Shown here: piece after piece, positions 46,801-51,384 of the stretch
Position numbering within the stretch: the stretch's first letter is position 1
Layout: every line of letters starts with the position of its first letter
DNA from: Streptomyces albireticuli
GTDB lineage: Bacteria > Actinomycetota > Actinomycetes > Streptomycetales > Streptomycetaceae
NCBI RefSeq assembly: GCF_002192455.1
Contig: NZ_CP021744.1
Coordinates: forward strand, 7,526,501-7,590,500
Length of the DNA: 64,000 nt
Reading direction: 5' to 3'
The notes under the pieces: model-generated
Told to the model about the DNA's origin: nothing
What the model saw: only the letters and a program-made list of their open reading frames with translations
The model's database searches: none
Made by a program: the position numbers and the translations under genes

Positions 46801-49800
46801 CGTCGCCGCGCTGACCCTCGGCGCGCCCCTGGTGCTCACCGACGGCACGGCACGCGTGATGCAGGTGTGGCTCGGTGCCCCGGGCGACGAGGACACCCGG
46901 GACATCCGGTTCTTCTCGCGGCCGGCGGACCGGCCGGACGAGGCATGGACGGAGCACGCCACCGGCACGCTCACCACGGGTGCGCGCCCCACGGACTTCG
47001 ACGCGTCCGTCTGGCCGCCCCGGGACGCCACGGTCGTCGACCTGGACGGCTTCCACGCCGGGACCGGCCTGCGGGCCGCCTGGAGCCGTGGCGACGAGGT
47101 GTTCGTCGAGGCCGGGCTGCCGGACGGCATCGCCTCCGACGCCCAGGACTTCGGCCTGCACCCCGCGCTGCTCGAAGCGGTCGCGCACGCCGCCGCCCTC
47201 TGCGGCGTGGGCGACGAGGACGGCGCCGCGTACGCCGCCTCCTGGAGCGGAGTGTCCCTGCACGCCTCCGGCGCCTCGTCGCTGCGGGCACGCATCGCCC
47301 GGACGGGCGAGGACTCCGTCTCCGTCGCGGCGGTCGACGCCTCCGGCGCCCCGGTGCTGTCGGCGGAGACCCTCGTCCTGAGCGCCCTTCCGGACTCCCT
47401 GCCCGCCACCGGCGGCCGGCGCGAACCCCTGCTGCGGCTGGACTGGGTGCCGGCTCCGGAGCCCGAGGCGGCCGCGGAAGCCGTACGAAGCGTGGTGCTC
47501 GCCCCCCTCGGGGCCGCGGACCTGGCCGGCGTGGCCGACGTCCCGGACCTGGTCGTGGTTCCCGTGCCCACCACGGAGGGCGACGTCCCGGCGGCCGCGC
47601 ACGAGCTGACGGCACAGGCCCTGCGGCTGGCGCAGGACTGGCTCGCCGGTGAACGGTTCGCCACGTCACGGCTGATGTTCGTGACGCGCGGCGCGGTCTC
47701 CGGCGACGATCCCGCCGCTGCCGCCCTCTGGGGCCTGGTGCGCTCGGCACAGGCGGAGGACCCCGGCTGCTTCCTCCTGGCCGACCTCGACGACAGCGCC
47801 GGCCTGGAGGCCTTCCTGGCGGAGCTGCCGGGCCTGCTGGCCTCCGGCGACGCCCAGTTCGCCGTACGCGACGGAGAGACGCGCGTCGCACGGCTGGCCA
47901 TGCTGCCGGCCGGTACGGGCGGGCAGCGGCGGGAGTGGGACCCCGAAGGGACCGTTCTCATCACCGGCGGCACGGGTGCGCTGGGCGGCCACCTCGCCCG
48001 GTGGCTGGCCGCGTCCGGCAACCGGCACCTGCTGCTGGCCGGCCGCCGGGGCCCGCAGGCTCCTGGTGCGGCAGAACTCGCCGATGAGCTCAGGGAGCTG
48101 GGGGCACTTCCCACGATCGTGTCCTGCGACACGACGGACCGGGACGCGCTCGGCGGACTCCTGGCCGGGATCCCCGCGGAGCATCCCCTGACGGCGGTCG
48201 TCCACCTGGCCGGTGTGCTCGACGACGGCATGGTGACCTCGCTGACGCCCGAGCAGCTGTCGTTCGTGCTGCGGCCCAAGGTGGACGCGGCCTGGCACCT
48301 GCACGAGGCCACCAAGGACCTCGATCTGGCGGCGTTCGTCATGTACTCCTCCCTCTCCGGCGTGCTCGGCGCGCCGGGCGTGGCCAACTACGCCGCCGCC
48401 AACGCCTTCCTGGACGCCCTGGCACGGCACCGGGCCTCCCTGGGGCTGCCCGGCCAGTCGGTCGTATGGGGCCACTGGGCCCACGGTGACGGCATGGCCG
48501 GCGACCTGAGCGACACGGCCATGGCCCGCATGCGGACCAGCGGTCTGTCGCCGGTGACCGTCGAGCAGGGCATGGCCCTGCTCGAGACCGCTCTCGGCTC
48601 GGACGAGCCCGTGGTGGCGGCGCTGGGCAAGGTCTCCGGAGCCGCGGATCCGCAGGCCGACGTGCCCCCGGTCTTCCGCGGGCTGATCCGCCGGGGCCGG
48701 CGAGCCGCCGACAACACCGCCGGCTCGACGGTCTCCTTCGCCCGGCAGCTGCTGGGCCTGGCGGAGGCGGACCGTACGCGTCACGTCGTCGACCTCGTCC
48801 GCACCGAGGCCGCGGCCGTCCTCGGCCACGCGTCGGTCCAGGGCATCGAGGCCCACCGGGAGTTCTTCGAGCTCGGCTTCGACTCGCTGACCTCCGTCGA
48901 GCTCCGCAACCGGATCGCTACGGCCACCGGCCTGCACCTGCCCGCCACCGTGGTCTTCGACAACCGGAACCCCGAGAGCCTCGCCGCCTGGCTGCTCGGC
49001 GAACTCGCCGCCCAGCCGGGCCCGGACGGGGCCCCGGCCGGTGCGGGCCTCAGGGGCCCGGCCGCCGGGCAGGAGGTCGACTCGCTGGAACGGCTGTTCC
49101 TCGACGCCCTGGAGAGCGGCAGGGTCGCCGAGGCCCAGCACATGGTGCGGGCCCTGGGCGCCGTCCGCGCGACCTTCGAGAACACGGCCGAGCTGGAGGA
49201 CCTGCCGCTGCCCACCACCCTCGCCGAGGGCCCCGGCGAGCCCAGGCTGATCTGCGTCAGCACGCCCACCGCCAACGGTGGTGTCCACGAGTACGTCAGG
49301 CTCGCCGCCCCCTTCCGGGGCCGGCGACACGTCTCCGCGGTGCCGCTGATCGGCTTCTCCGCGGGGGAGCGGCTGCCGGCCACGCCCGAGAGCGCGGTCC
49401 GGGTCATCGCGGAGAGCGCCCTGCGCGCGAGCGACGGCAACCCGTTCGTCCTGGCCGGGCACTCCTCCGGCGGCGCGTTCGCCTACGCGGCGGCCGGCCT
49501 GCTGGAGAACACGTGGGGCATCAGGCCCGCCGCCGTGGTGCTCCTGGACACCCTCAGCCTCCGGCACGAGAACAACGAGCAGGTCGACTACGCCGGCCTG
49601 ATGCGGCGGAACTTCCTCGTCGACGAGGTCTCCCCGGTGCGGATGACCAACTCGCGGCTGTCCGCGATGGGCCGGTGGATGGGTCTGCTGAGCCGGCTCG
49701 ACGTCCAGCACACCACCGCCCCCGTGCTGAACGTCGTGGCGGCGAGGCAGTCCGCCGGAGTCGATTCCGCCGTGGCCGGGTACCAGGGCAACGGCGGTGA

Positions 49801-49930
49801 GGAGGACAGCGCCTTCCCCTCCGCCCAGAGCCGCGGGGTCGACGCGGACCACTTCTCCATGGTCAAGGCGGACGCCGCGGCGACCGCGGAGGTCGTGGAG
49901 AGCTGGCTCGGCTCCCTCGGCGGAGCGTGA
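37844..49930 (+). CDS. PKS-C, bimodular type I polyketide synthase with terminal thioesterase
   Basis: A 4028-residue protein with a good ribosome site (AGGGAAGG, 37827-37834). Domains: docking 1-33; M1 KS 34, AT 541, DH 898, ER 1363, KR 1679, ACP 1960; M2 KS 2054, AT 2569, DH remnant 2926, KR 3369, ACP 3646; TE 3797-4028 (approximate starts). The thioesterase has GHSSGG (Ser3874), VVLLDT and DADHFSMV for the Ser-Asp-His triad, and releases and cyclises the chain, so this is the end of the assembly line. M1 makes a fully reduced CH2-CH2 unit (C4-C5). M2 leaves a C3 hydroxyl because its DH is dead, and its AT has atypical GHSFGE/HASHS motifs, so the last extender (C1-C2) may be branched. Compared with pimaricin PimS4 (one module plus TE), one reducing module is extra. 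Confidence 0.95.
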   Translation: MPEDSKLVEYLKWVTADLHQTRQRLLEAESGKQEPIAIVGMSCRFPGGVGSPEELWRMLHEGRDGISAFPTDRGWDIGLLTGDGSGPAAEGGFVDAAAFDAGFFGISPREAVAMDPQQRLLLETSWEALERAGIDPGSLRGSETGVFTGTNGVDYVGVVMNSREDVEGHASTGLAGSVLSGRVSYSLGLEGPAVTVDTACSSSLVSLHLAAHALRSGECSLALAGGVTVLSSAMSFAGFGRQGGLAADGRCKAFADAADGTSWSEGVGVLVLERLSDAQRNGHEILAVVRGSAVNQDGASNGLTAPNGPAQQRVIRQALASAGLSVSEVDVVEAHGTGTTLGDPIEAQALLATYGQDREAGRPLLLGSIKSNIGHTQAAAGVAGIIKMVLAMRHGVLPRTLHVDAPSSHVDWSSGAVELLTDAGAWPEVDRPWRAGVSSFGISGTNAHVIIEQAPAAELPDAGDEPKIEPAVVPWPLSARSESALTAQLERISAQAGASPLDTGFSLATSRAHLEHRAVLLAGEDGTVEVARGLAEDMAGKLAVLFSGQGAQRVGMGRELSARFPVFAEALDAVLAHFDEDLREVMFTDAERLDETGFTQPALFAVEVALFRLVESWGIRPDFVAGHSIGEVAAAHVAGVFSLEDACALVSARARLMQALPAGGAMVAVQAAEEEVAARLVDGVSLAAVNGPEAVVIAGDETEALRIAEEFAAEGRKTQRLPVSHAFHSPLMEPMLDDFRTVAEGIAFRTPQIPLVSNVTGRRVSEELVCTADYWVRHVRETVRFADGIRTLAAEGASVFLELGPDGVLTAMAQHSLDGAPVTVPALRKDRPEETALLTAVARLHVAGVEVEWAGLFDGTGARRVDLPTYPFQHERYWPRPAALTGNVTGAGLAPAEHPLLGAMLALADSGEVVFTGRLSLQTHPWLTDHAIGENVLFPATGFLELALRAGDQVGCDRVEEFVLLTPLVLPEEGAALVQVLVGAPDEAGARTVSVHSRHDGAPDGQWTQHANGTLAHGERVGAFGSEAWPPRDAVVVDLEDFYEGTGYGPAFQGLRSVWRLEDEVYLEAALPGDAAGEAGAFGIHPALLDAVIQSHRMAGVGEDDQLLMPFAWRGVSLHAGGAPVVRARVTRTGDDSVSIAAVDVEGAPVLSAEALVLRGTSAAAPAVAARGAEYDALLSLDWVPAPEVPSTEARCVSLGADPLGVGASAASLAELAGDEDLVLVPVSGAGDDVPASVHELTARVLGLLQEWTAGERPAGSRLVFVTRGAVSADEGETVRDLPAAAVWGLVRSAQSENPGRFVLLDAADADVLALLPALPGLLATGDDGFVVRDGAVRVARLAHLGGGAGLLPPAGVPWRLDTGAKGSLDNLLLAPCPETLEPLAPGQVRLAVQAAGVNFRDVLNALGMYPGEAGLLGAEGAGVVTGTGPGVTGLRPGDRVMGMLFGGFGPVAVTDERLLVRIPEGWSPARAASVPLVFLTALYALKDLADLKPGEKILVHAGAGGVGMAAIQLARHLGAEVFATASEGKWDTLRELGVPDDHIASSRTTDFEQRFLEATDGHGVDVVLNALAGEFVDASLRLTAPGGRFLEMGKTDVREPEALAGVRYRAFDLAEAGPERTQEMLTELVELFAVGALRPLPVATWDVRRAREAFRHMSRARHIGKIVLTMPPVRNPDGTVLITGGTGGLGRELARHLVAERGVKHLILASRSGPDAPGAAELRTELAGLGAEVAVVACDVADREAVASLVASVPAGHPLTAVIHTAGVLDDGVLTSLTADRLSAVLRPKADAAWHLHEATKDLDLAAFVLFSSISGVTGTPGQGNYAAGNVFLDALARHRAAHGLPAQSLAWGAWEQAGGMTAALSEADMRRIASYGAAPLSVGQGLALLDAAGECDAAHLVVLGRTSGPVRVTGPVPPVLRGLVRSRRAAATTATGAGTAVQLVGRLAGLGEDERARLMTDLVRTEAAAVLGHASAEAVDARREFQDLGFDSLTSVELRNRLSAATGLRLSATLVFDYPNPALLAGHLVALLLDEHGDMPVPAAATEAVAEDPVAIVGMACRLPGGVRSPEDLWRLVLEGREGITDFPTDRGWDLDALLGGAEGDRGRSATSKGGFLDGIADFDAGFFGISPREAVTMDPQQRLLLETSWEAIERAGIDPVSLRGSRTGVFVGTSGQDYTMLVMNSREDLEGHTSTGLVGSVVSGRISYTFGLEGPAVTLDTACSSSLVAMHLAAQSLRSGESSLALAGGVTVLSTPMSFPSFTRQGGLSTDGRCKAFSDAADGTGWSEGVGVLVLERLSDAQRNGHEVLAVLRGSAINQDGASNGLTAPNGPSQQRVIRQALANAGLSADDVDAVEAHGTGTPLGDPIEAQALLATYGQDRPEERPLLLGSLKSNIGHTMSAAGAAGVIKTVMAMRHGVLPRTLHAETPTTHVDWTAGDVELLTDTTDWPDTGRPRRAAVSAFGISGTNAHAILEQAPEPATGPARDALPTSAGTMPWLVSGKSAEALDAQLDLLREWSDGHQELSPADVGFSLATGRSAFEHRAVLLTGEDGNAEAARGRAVDRSLALLFPGQGGQRVGMGRELSARFPVFAEALDAVLAHFDDELREVMFTDAERLNETGFTQPAMFAVEVALFRLVESWGVRPDFVAGHSFGEIAAAHVAGVLSLEDACTLAAARARLMQALPVGGAMVAVQAAEDEVAARLVDGVSIAAVNGPESVVLAGDETHVLRIAAGFAAEGRKTHRLPISHASHSPLMEPMLDDFQRIAEGLSYRAPRIPVVSTVTGEPASAELMCSADYWVRNVREPVRFADAVRVMAAEGASAFLELGPDGVLTAMAQHNLDDTPVVVPALRKDRPEETALLTALARLHVAGVDVDWARFFDGAGGHRVDLPTYAFQRLHFWPEPGATVGDVTSAGLVPAGHPLLGAAVPLADSDGMLFTSRLSTEAHPWLKDHTAGGATVFPAAGFVELAVRAGDQVGCDHVAALTLGAPLVLTDGTARVMQVWLGAPGDEDTRDIRFFSRPADRPDEAWTEHATGTLTTGARPTDFDASVWPPRDATVVDLDGFHAGTGLRAAWSRGDEVFVEAGLPDGIASDAQDFGLHPALLEAVAHAAALCGVGDEDGAAYAASWSGVSLHASGASSLRARIARTGEDSVSVAAVDASGAPVLSAETLVLSALPDSLPATGGRREPLLRLDWVPAPEPEAAAEAVRSVVLAPLGAADLAGVADVPDLVVVPVPTTEGDVPAAAHELTAQALRLAQDWLAGERFATSRLMFVTRGAVSGDDPAAAALWGLVRSAQAEDPGCFLLADLDDSAGLEAFLAELPGLLASGDAQFAVRDGETRVARLAMLPAGTGGQRREWDPEGTVLITGGTGALGGHLARWLAASGNRHLLLAGRRGPQAPGAAELADELRELGALPTIVSCDTTDRDALGGLLAGIPAEHPLTAVVHLAGVLDDGMVTSLTPEQLSFVLRPKVDAAWHLHEATKDLDLAAFVMYSSLSGVLGAPGVANYAAANAFLDALARHRASLGLPGQSVVWGHWAHGDGMAGDLSDTAMARMRTSGLSPVTVEQGMALLETALGSDEPVVAALGKVSGAADPQADVPPVFRGLIRRGRRAADNTAGSTVSFARQLLGLAEADRTRHVVDLVRTEAAAVLGHASVQGIEAHREFFELGFDSLTSVELRNRIATATGLHLPATVVFDNRNPESLAAWLLGELAAQPGPDGAPAGAGLRGPAAGQEVDSLERLFLDALESGRVAEAQHMVRALGAVRATFENTAELEDLPLPTTLAEGPGEPRLICVSTPTANGGVHEYVRLAAPFRGRRHVSAVPLIGFSAGERLPATPESAVRVIAESALRASDGNPFVLAGHSSGGAFAYAAAGLLENTWGIRPAAVVLLDTLSLRHENNEQVDYAGLMRRNFLVDEVSPVRMTNSRLSAMGRWMGLLSRLDVQHTTAPVLNVVAARQSAGVDSAVAGYQGNGGEEDSAFPSAQSRGVDADHFSMVKADAAATAEVVESWLGSLGGA
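37943..43960 (+). other. PKS-C module 1: KS-AT-DH-ER-KR-ACP
   Basis: KS 37943-39205 (Cys 38441-38443). AT 39464-40370, GHSIGE and HAFHS: malonyl. DH 40535-41330: HxxxGxxxxP reads HAIGENVLFP, with Glu (40643-40645) at the usual Gly, but the second motif HPALLDAVIQ keeps Asp (41111-41113) and YGPAFQGL is present, so probably active. ER 41930-42870: GVNFRDVLNALGMYP and the NADPH motif HAGAGGVGMAAIQLA. KR 42878-43425: TGGTGGLG, LDD, GNYAAGNVF. ACP 43720-43945, Ser 43823-43825. It is the only ER seen and gives a saturated unit. Confidence 0.9.
39521..39644 (+). repeat. AT tract shared by both PKS-C modules, copy 1
   Basis: About 124 bp matching 45605-45728 with four mismatches, covering the N-terminal half of the AT domains. 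It shows that the atypical AT of module 2 shares recent ancestry with the malonyl AT of module 1. Confidence 0.75.
44803..44892 (+). repeat. 90-bp identical KS tract, copy 1 (PKS-C module 2)
   Basis: Base-for-base identical to 52281-52370 in PKS-D module 1. The segment codes the NQDGASNGLTAPNGPSQQ region of the KS. Other KS domains code the same peptide with different third bases. Confidence 0.85.
45605..45728 (+). repeat. AT tract shared by both PKS-C modules, copy 2
   Basis: Partner of 39521-39644 (four mismatches). The similarity precedes the GHSFGE and HASHS motifs, where the two ATs differ in key residues. Confidence 0.75.
49232..49927 (+). other. terminal type I thioesterase domain of PKS-C
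   Basis: An alpha/beta-hydrolase domain follows an inter-domain linker after the last ACP. GHSSGG (catalytic Ser codon 49463-49465), VVLLDT and VDADHFSMV are the nucleophile, Asp and His positions. It marks the release point from which all product numbering here is counted, and should form the macrolactone. Confidence 0.93.
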
Positions 49931-49989
49931 CGGCGCCGGCCGTGCGCGCGACGCATTCCGATCACCCAAGCAGAAAGGACGGACGTACC

Positions 49990-51180
49990 ATGACCGCCTC
50001 CTCCCGAGAATTACCCGCCCTCACCCTGGAGCAGCCCGAGCTGCTCCAGGTGAGCCCCCTGCTGCGCGAACTCCAGGAGCAGGGGCCGATCCACCGGGTG
50101 CGCACCCCCGCCGGGGACGAGGGGTGGCTGGTGACCCGCCACGCCGAGCTCAAGGAACTGCTGCACGACGAGCGCGTCGGTCATACGCACCCCGACCCGG
50201 CGAACGCGCCCCGCTACGTCAGGAATCCGTTCCTGGACCTGATGATCACCGACACCGACGCGGAGGCGGGCCGCCGGAGCCACGCCGAGATGCGCCGCCT
50301 GCTCACGCCGATGTTCTCCGCCCGGCGGGTCCGCGAGATGGAGCCGAAGGTGGTGGCGGTCGTCGACGCCGCCCTGGACCGCTTCATCGCCCAGGGTCCG
50401 CCCGCCGACCTGCACAGCGGCCTCTCCGTGCCGATCGCCCTGACGGTGCTCTGCGACATCATCGGCATCCCGCCGCACAGCCGCGAGCAGCTGACCACGT
50501 TGCTGTCCAAGATGGCCCTGCTGGTCGACCGGGAGAGCGTGCAGCACGGACAGCGCGAGCTCTTCGCGTTCGTCGAAGGCATCGTCGCGCTCAAGCGGAC
50601 CGAGCCCGGTGACGACATCCTCACCCGGCTGTCCGAGGGCGGGCTTCCCGACGAGCGCGTGGCGCTGCTGGGAGTCGGCCTGCTGTTCGCCGGCCTGGAC
50701 AGTGTCGTGACGTTCCTGGACCACGGTGTGGTGCTCCTGGCCGACCACCCCGAGGAGCGCGAGGCCGCCCTGGCGGACCCGGACCGGATGACGTACGCCG
50801 TGGAGGAGATCCTGCGGTCCGCCAAGGCCGGCGGGTCGATCCTGCCGCGCTACGCCTCCGAGGACGTCGAGATGGCCGGCGTGACGATGCGGGCCGGAGA
50901 CCTGGTCCTCTTCGACTTCAGCCTCCCCAACTTCGACGAGCGGGTCTTCGGTGAGCCGGAGCGGTTCGACACGACCAGGTCCCCCAACCCGCACCTGACC
51001 TTCGCCCACGGGATGTGGCACTGCATCGGGGCGCCGCTGGCGCGCATCGAGCTGAGGACGCTCTACACCCGGCTGTTCACCCGGCTGCCCGGCCTGCGCC
51101 TGGCACGCCGGTCGGACGACCTGCGGGTGCTCGACGGCCAGTTGTCCGGCGGTCTCACGGAGCTGCCCGTGACCTGGTAG
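49990..51180 (+). CDS. cytochrome P450, CYP161-like (PimD/NysL/AmphL group)
   Basis: A 396-residue soluble bacterial P450. The haem loop is FAHGMWHCIGAPLAR with Cys345, the K-helix ExxR is Glu273-Arg276, and the I-helix reads AGLDS (Asp237, Ser238), with Ser where most P450s have Thr. The start (LTLEQPELLQVSPLLRELQE), RTPAGDEGWLVTRHAELK and the C-terminal GGLTELPVTW closely recall PimD and the NysL/AmphL hydroxylases as I remember them. Those enzymes epoxidise or hydroxylate the polyol side of the macrolactone. Because the PKS-B DH is dead there should be no alkene at the PimD-equivalent site, so hydroxylation is more likely than epoxidation. ATG 49990 is supported by AAAGGA at 49974-49979; the frame opens at 49927 but overlaps the PKS-C stop. 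A TTA codon at Leu8 implies bldA dependence. No ferredoxin gene is adjacent. Confidence 0.9.
   Translation: MTASSRELPALTLEQPELLQVSPLLRELQEQGPIHRVRTPAGDEGWLVTRHAELKELLHDERVGHTHPDPANAPRYVRNPFLDLMITDTDAEAGRRSHAEMRRLLTPMFSARRVREMEPKVVAVVDAALDRFIAQGPPADLHSGLSVPIALTVLCDIIGIPPHSREQLTTLLSKMALLVDRESVQHGQRELFAFVEGIVALKRTEPGDDILTRLSEGGLPDERVALLGVGLLFAGLDSVVTFLDHGVVLLADHPEEREAALADPDRMTYAVEEILRSAKAGGSILPRYASEDVEMAGVTMRAGDLVLFDFSLPNFDERVFGEPERFDTTRSPNPHLTFAHGMWHCIGAPLARIELRTLYTRLFTRLPGLRLARRSDDLRVLDGQLSGGLTELPVTW
50011..50013 (+). promoter_or_regulatory. TTA leucine codon (bldA target) in the P450 gene
   Basis: Codon 8 of the P450 is TTA. In Streptomyces this codon is read only by the developmentally timed bldA tRNA and is concentrated in regulatory and late genes. 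I noticed no other in-frame TTA in the genes of this window, though I scanned by eye. Confidence 0.8.
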
Positions 51181-51208
51181 CCAGGTCGCCCGCCGGTTCC
51201 CGGCACCC

Positions 51209-51273
51209 TCGCCCGTACGCACCGCTTCGCTCCGGCCATGTCGCCGGGGCCGTGCGTACGGGCGACGTGTTTT
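51209..51273 (+). terminator. Rho-independent terminator after the P450
   Basis: A perfect 14-bp inverted repeat (51209-51222, TCGCCCGTACGCAC, with 51252-51265) with a 29-nt loop is followed by CGTGTTTTA, a run of four T at 51270-51273. It starts 29 bp after the P450 stop. This separates PKS-D from the dehydratase-to-P450 unit. Confidence 0.8.
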
Positions 51274-51287
51274 AGGGAAACCCGCAG
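51272..51287. promoter_or_regulatory. PimM-like operator upstream of PKS-D
   Basis: TTAGGGAAACCCGCAG matches 13 of 16 positions of CTVGGGAWWTCCCBAG, with GGGAAACCC as a near-symmetric core. It begins inside the T run of the terminator and lies 98 bp before the PKS-D ATG. The rest of the gap (51288-51384) holds no other clear signal besides a possible ribosome site, GAGGGG (51368-51373). Confidence 0.55.
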
Positions 51288-51384
51288 TCCACCTTGGACG
51301 AGGATGGCTGTGAAAATGGGTCAGACGTGAGTGTCGACGCTCTGTGCCCCAGATCCGGCATTCCACCGAGGGGTTGGCTTCCTG

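Larger units (their letters stand above)
44003..49020 (+). other. PKS-C module 2: KS-AT(atypical)-DH(inactive)-KR-ACP
   Basis: KS 44003-45285 (Cys 44519-44521). AT 45548-46470: GHSFGE (Ser 45809-45811) and HASHS (46100-46114), neither the malonyl (HAFHS) nor the methylmalonyl (YASHS) pattern, and GQGGQ at the first motif. DH remnant 46619-47395: HTAGGATVFP kept, but HPALLEA has Glu for Asp (47174-47176) and the YGPxF segment is missing. KR 47948-48480: TGGTGALG, LDD, ANYAAANAF, active. ACP 48780-49005, Ser 48884-48886. Predicted outcome: C3 hydroxyl and a possible alkyl branch at C2. Confidence 0.88.

Noticed and set aside
49927..49989. Upstream GTG start for the P450 overlapping the PKS-C stop
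   Set aside because: ATG 49990 has a good ribosome site and gives the normal P450 N-terminus; the extra 21 residues look like intergenic sequence.
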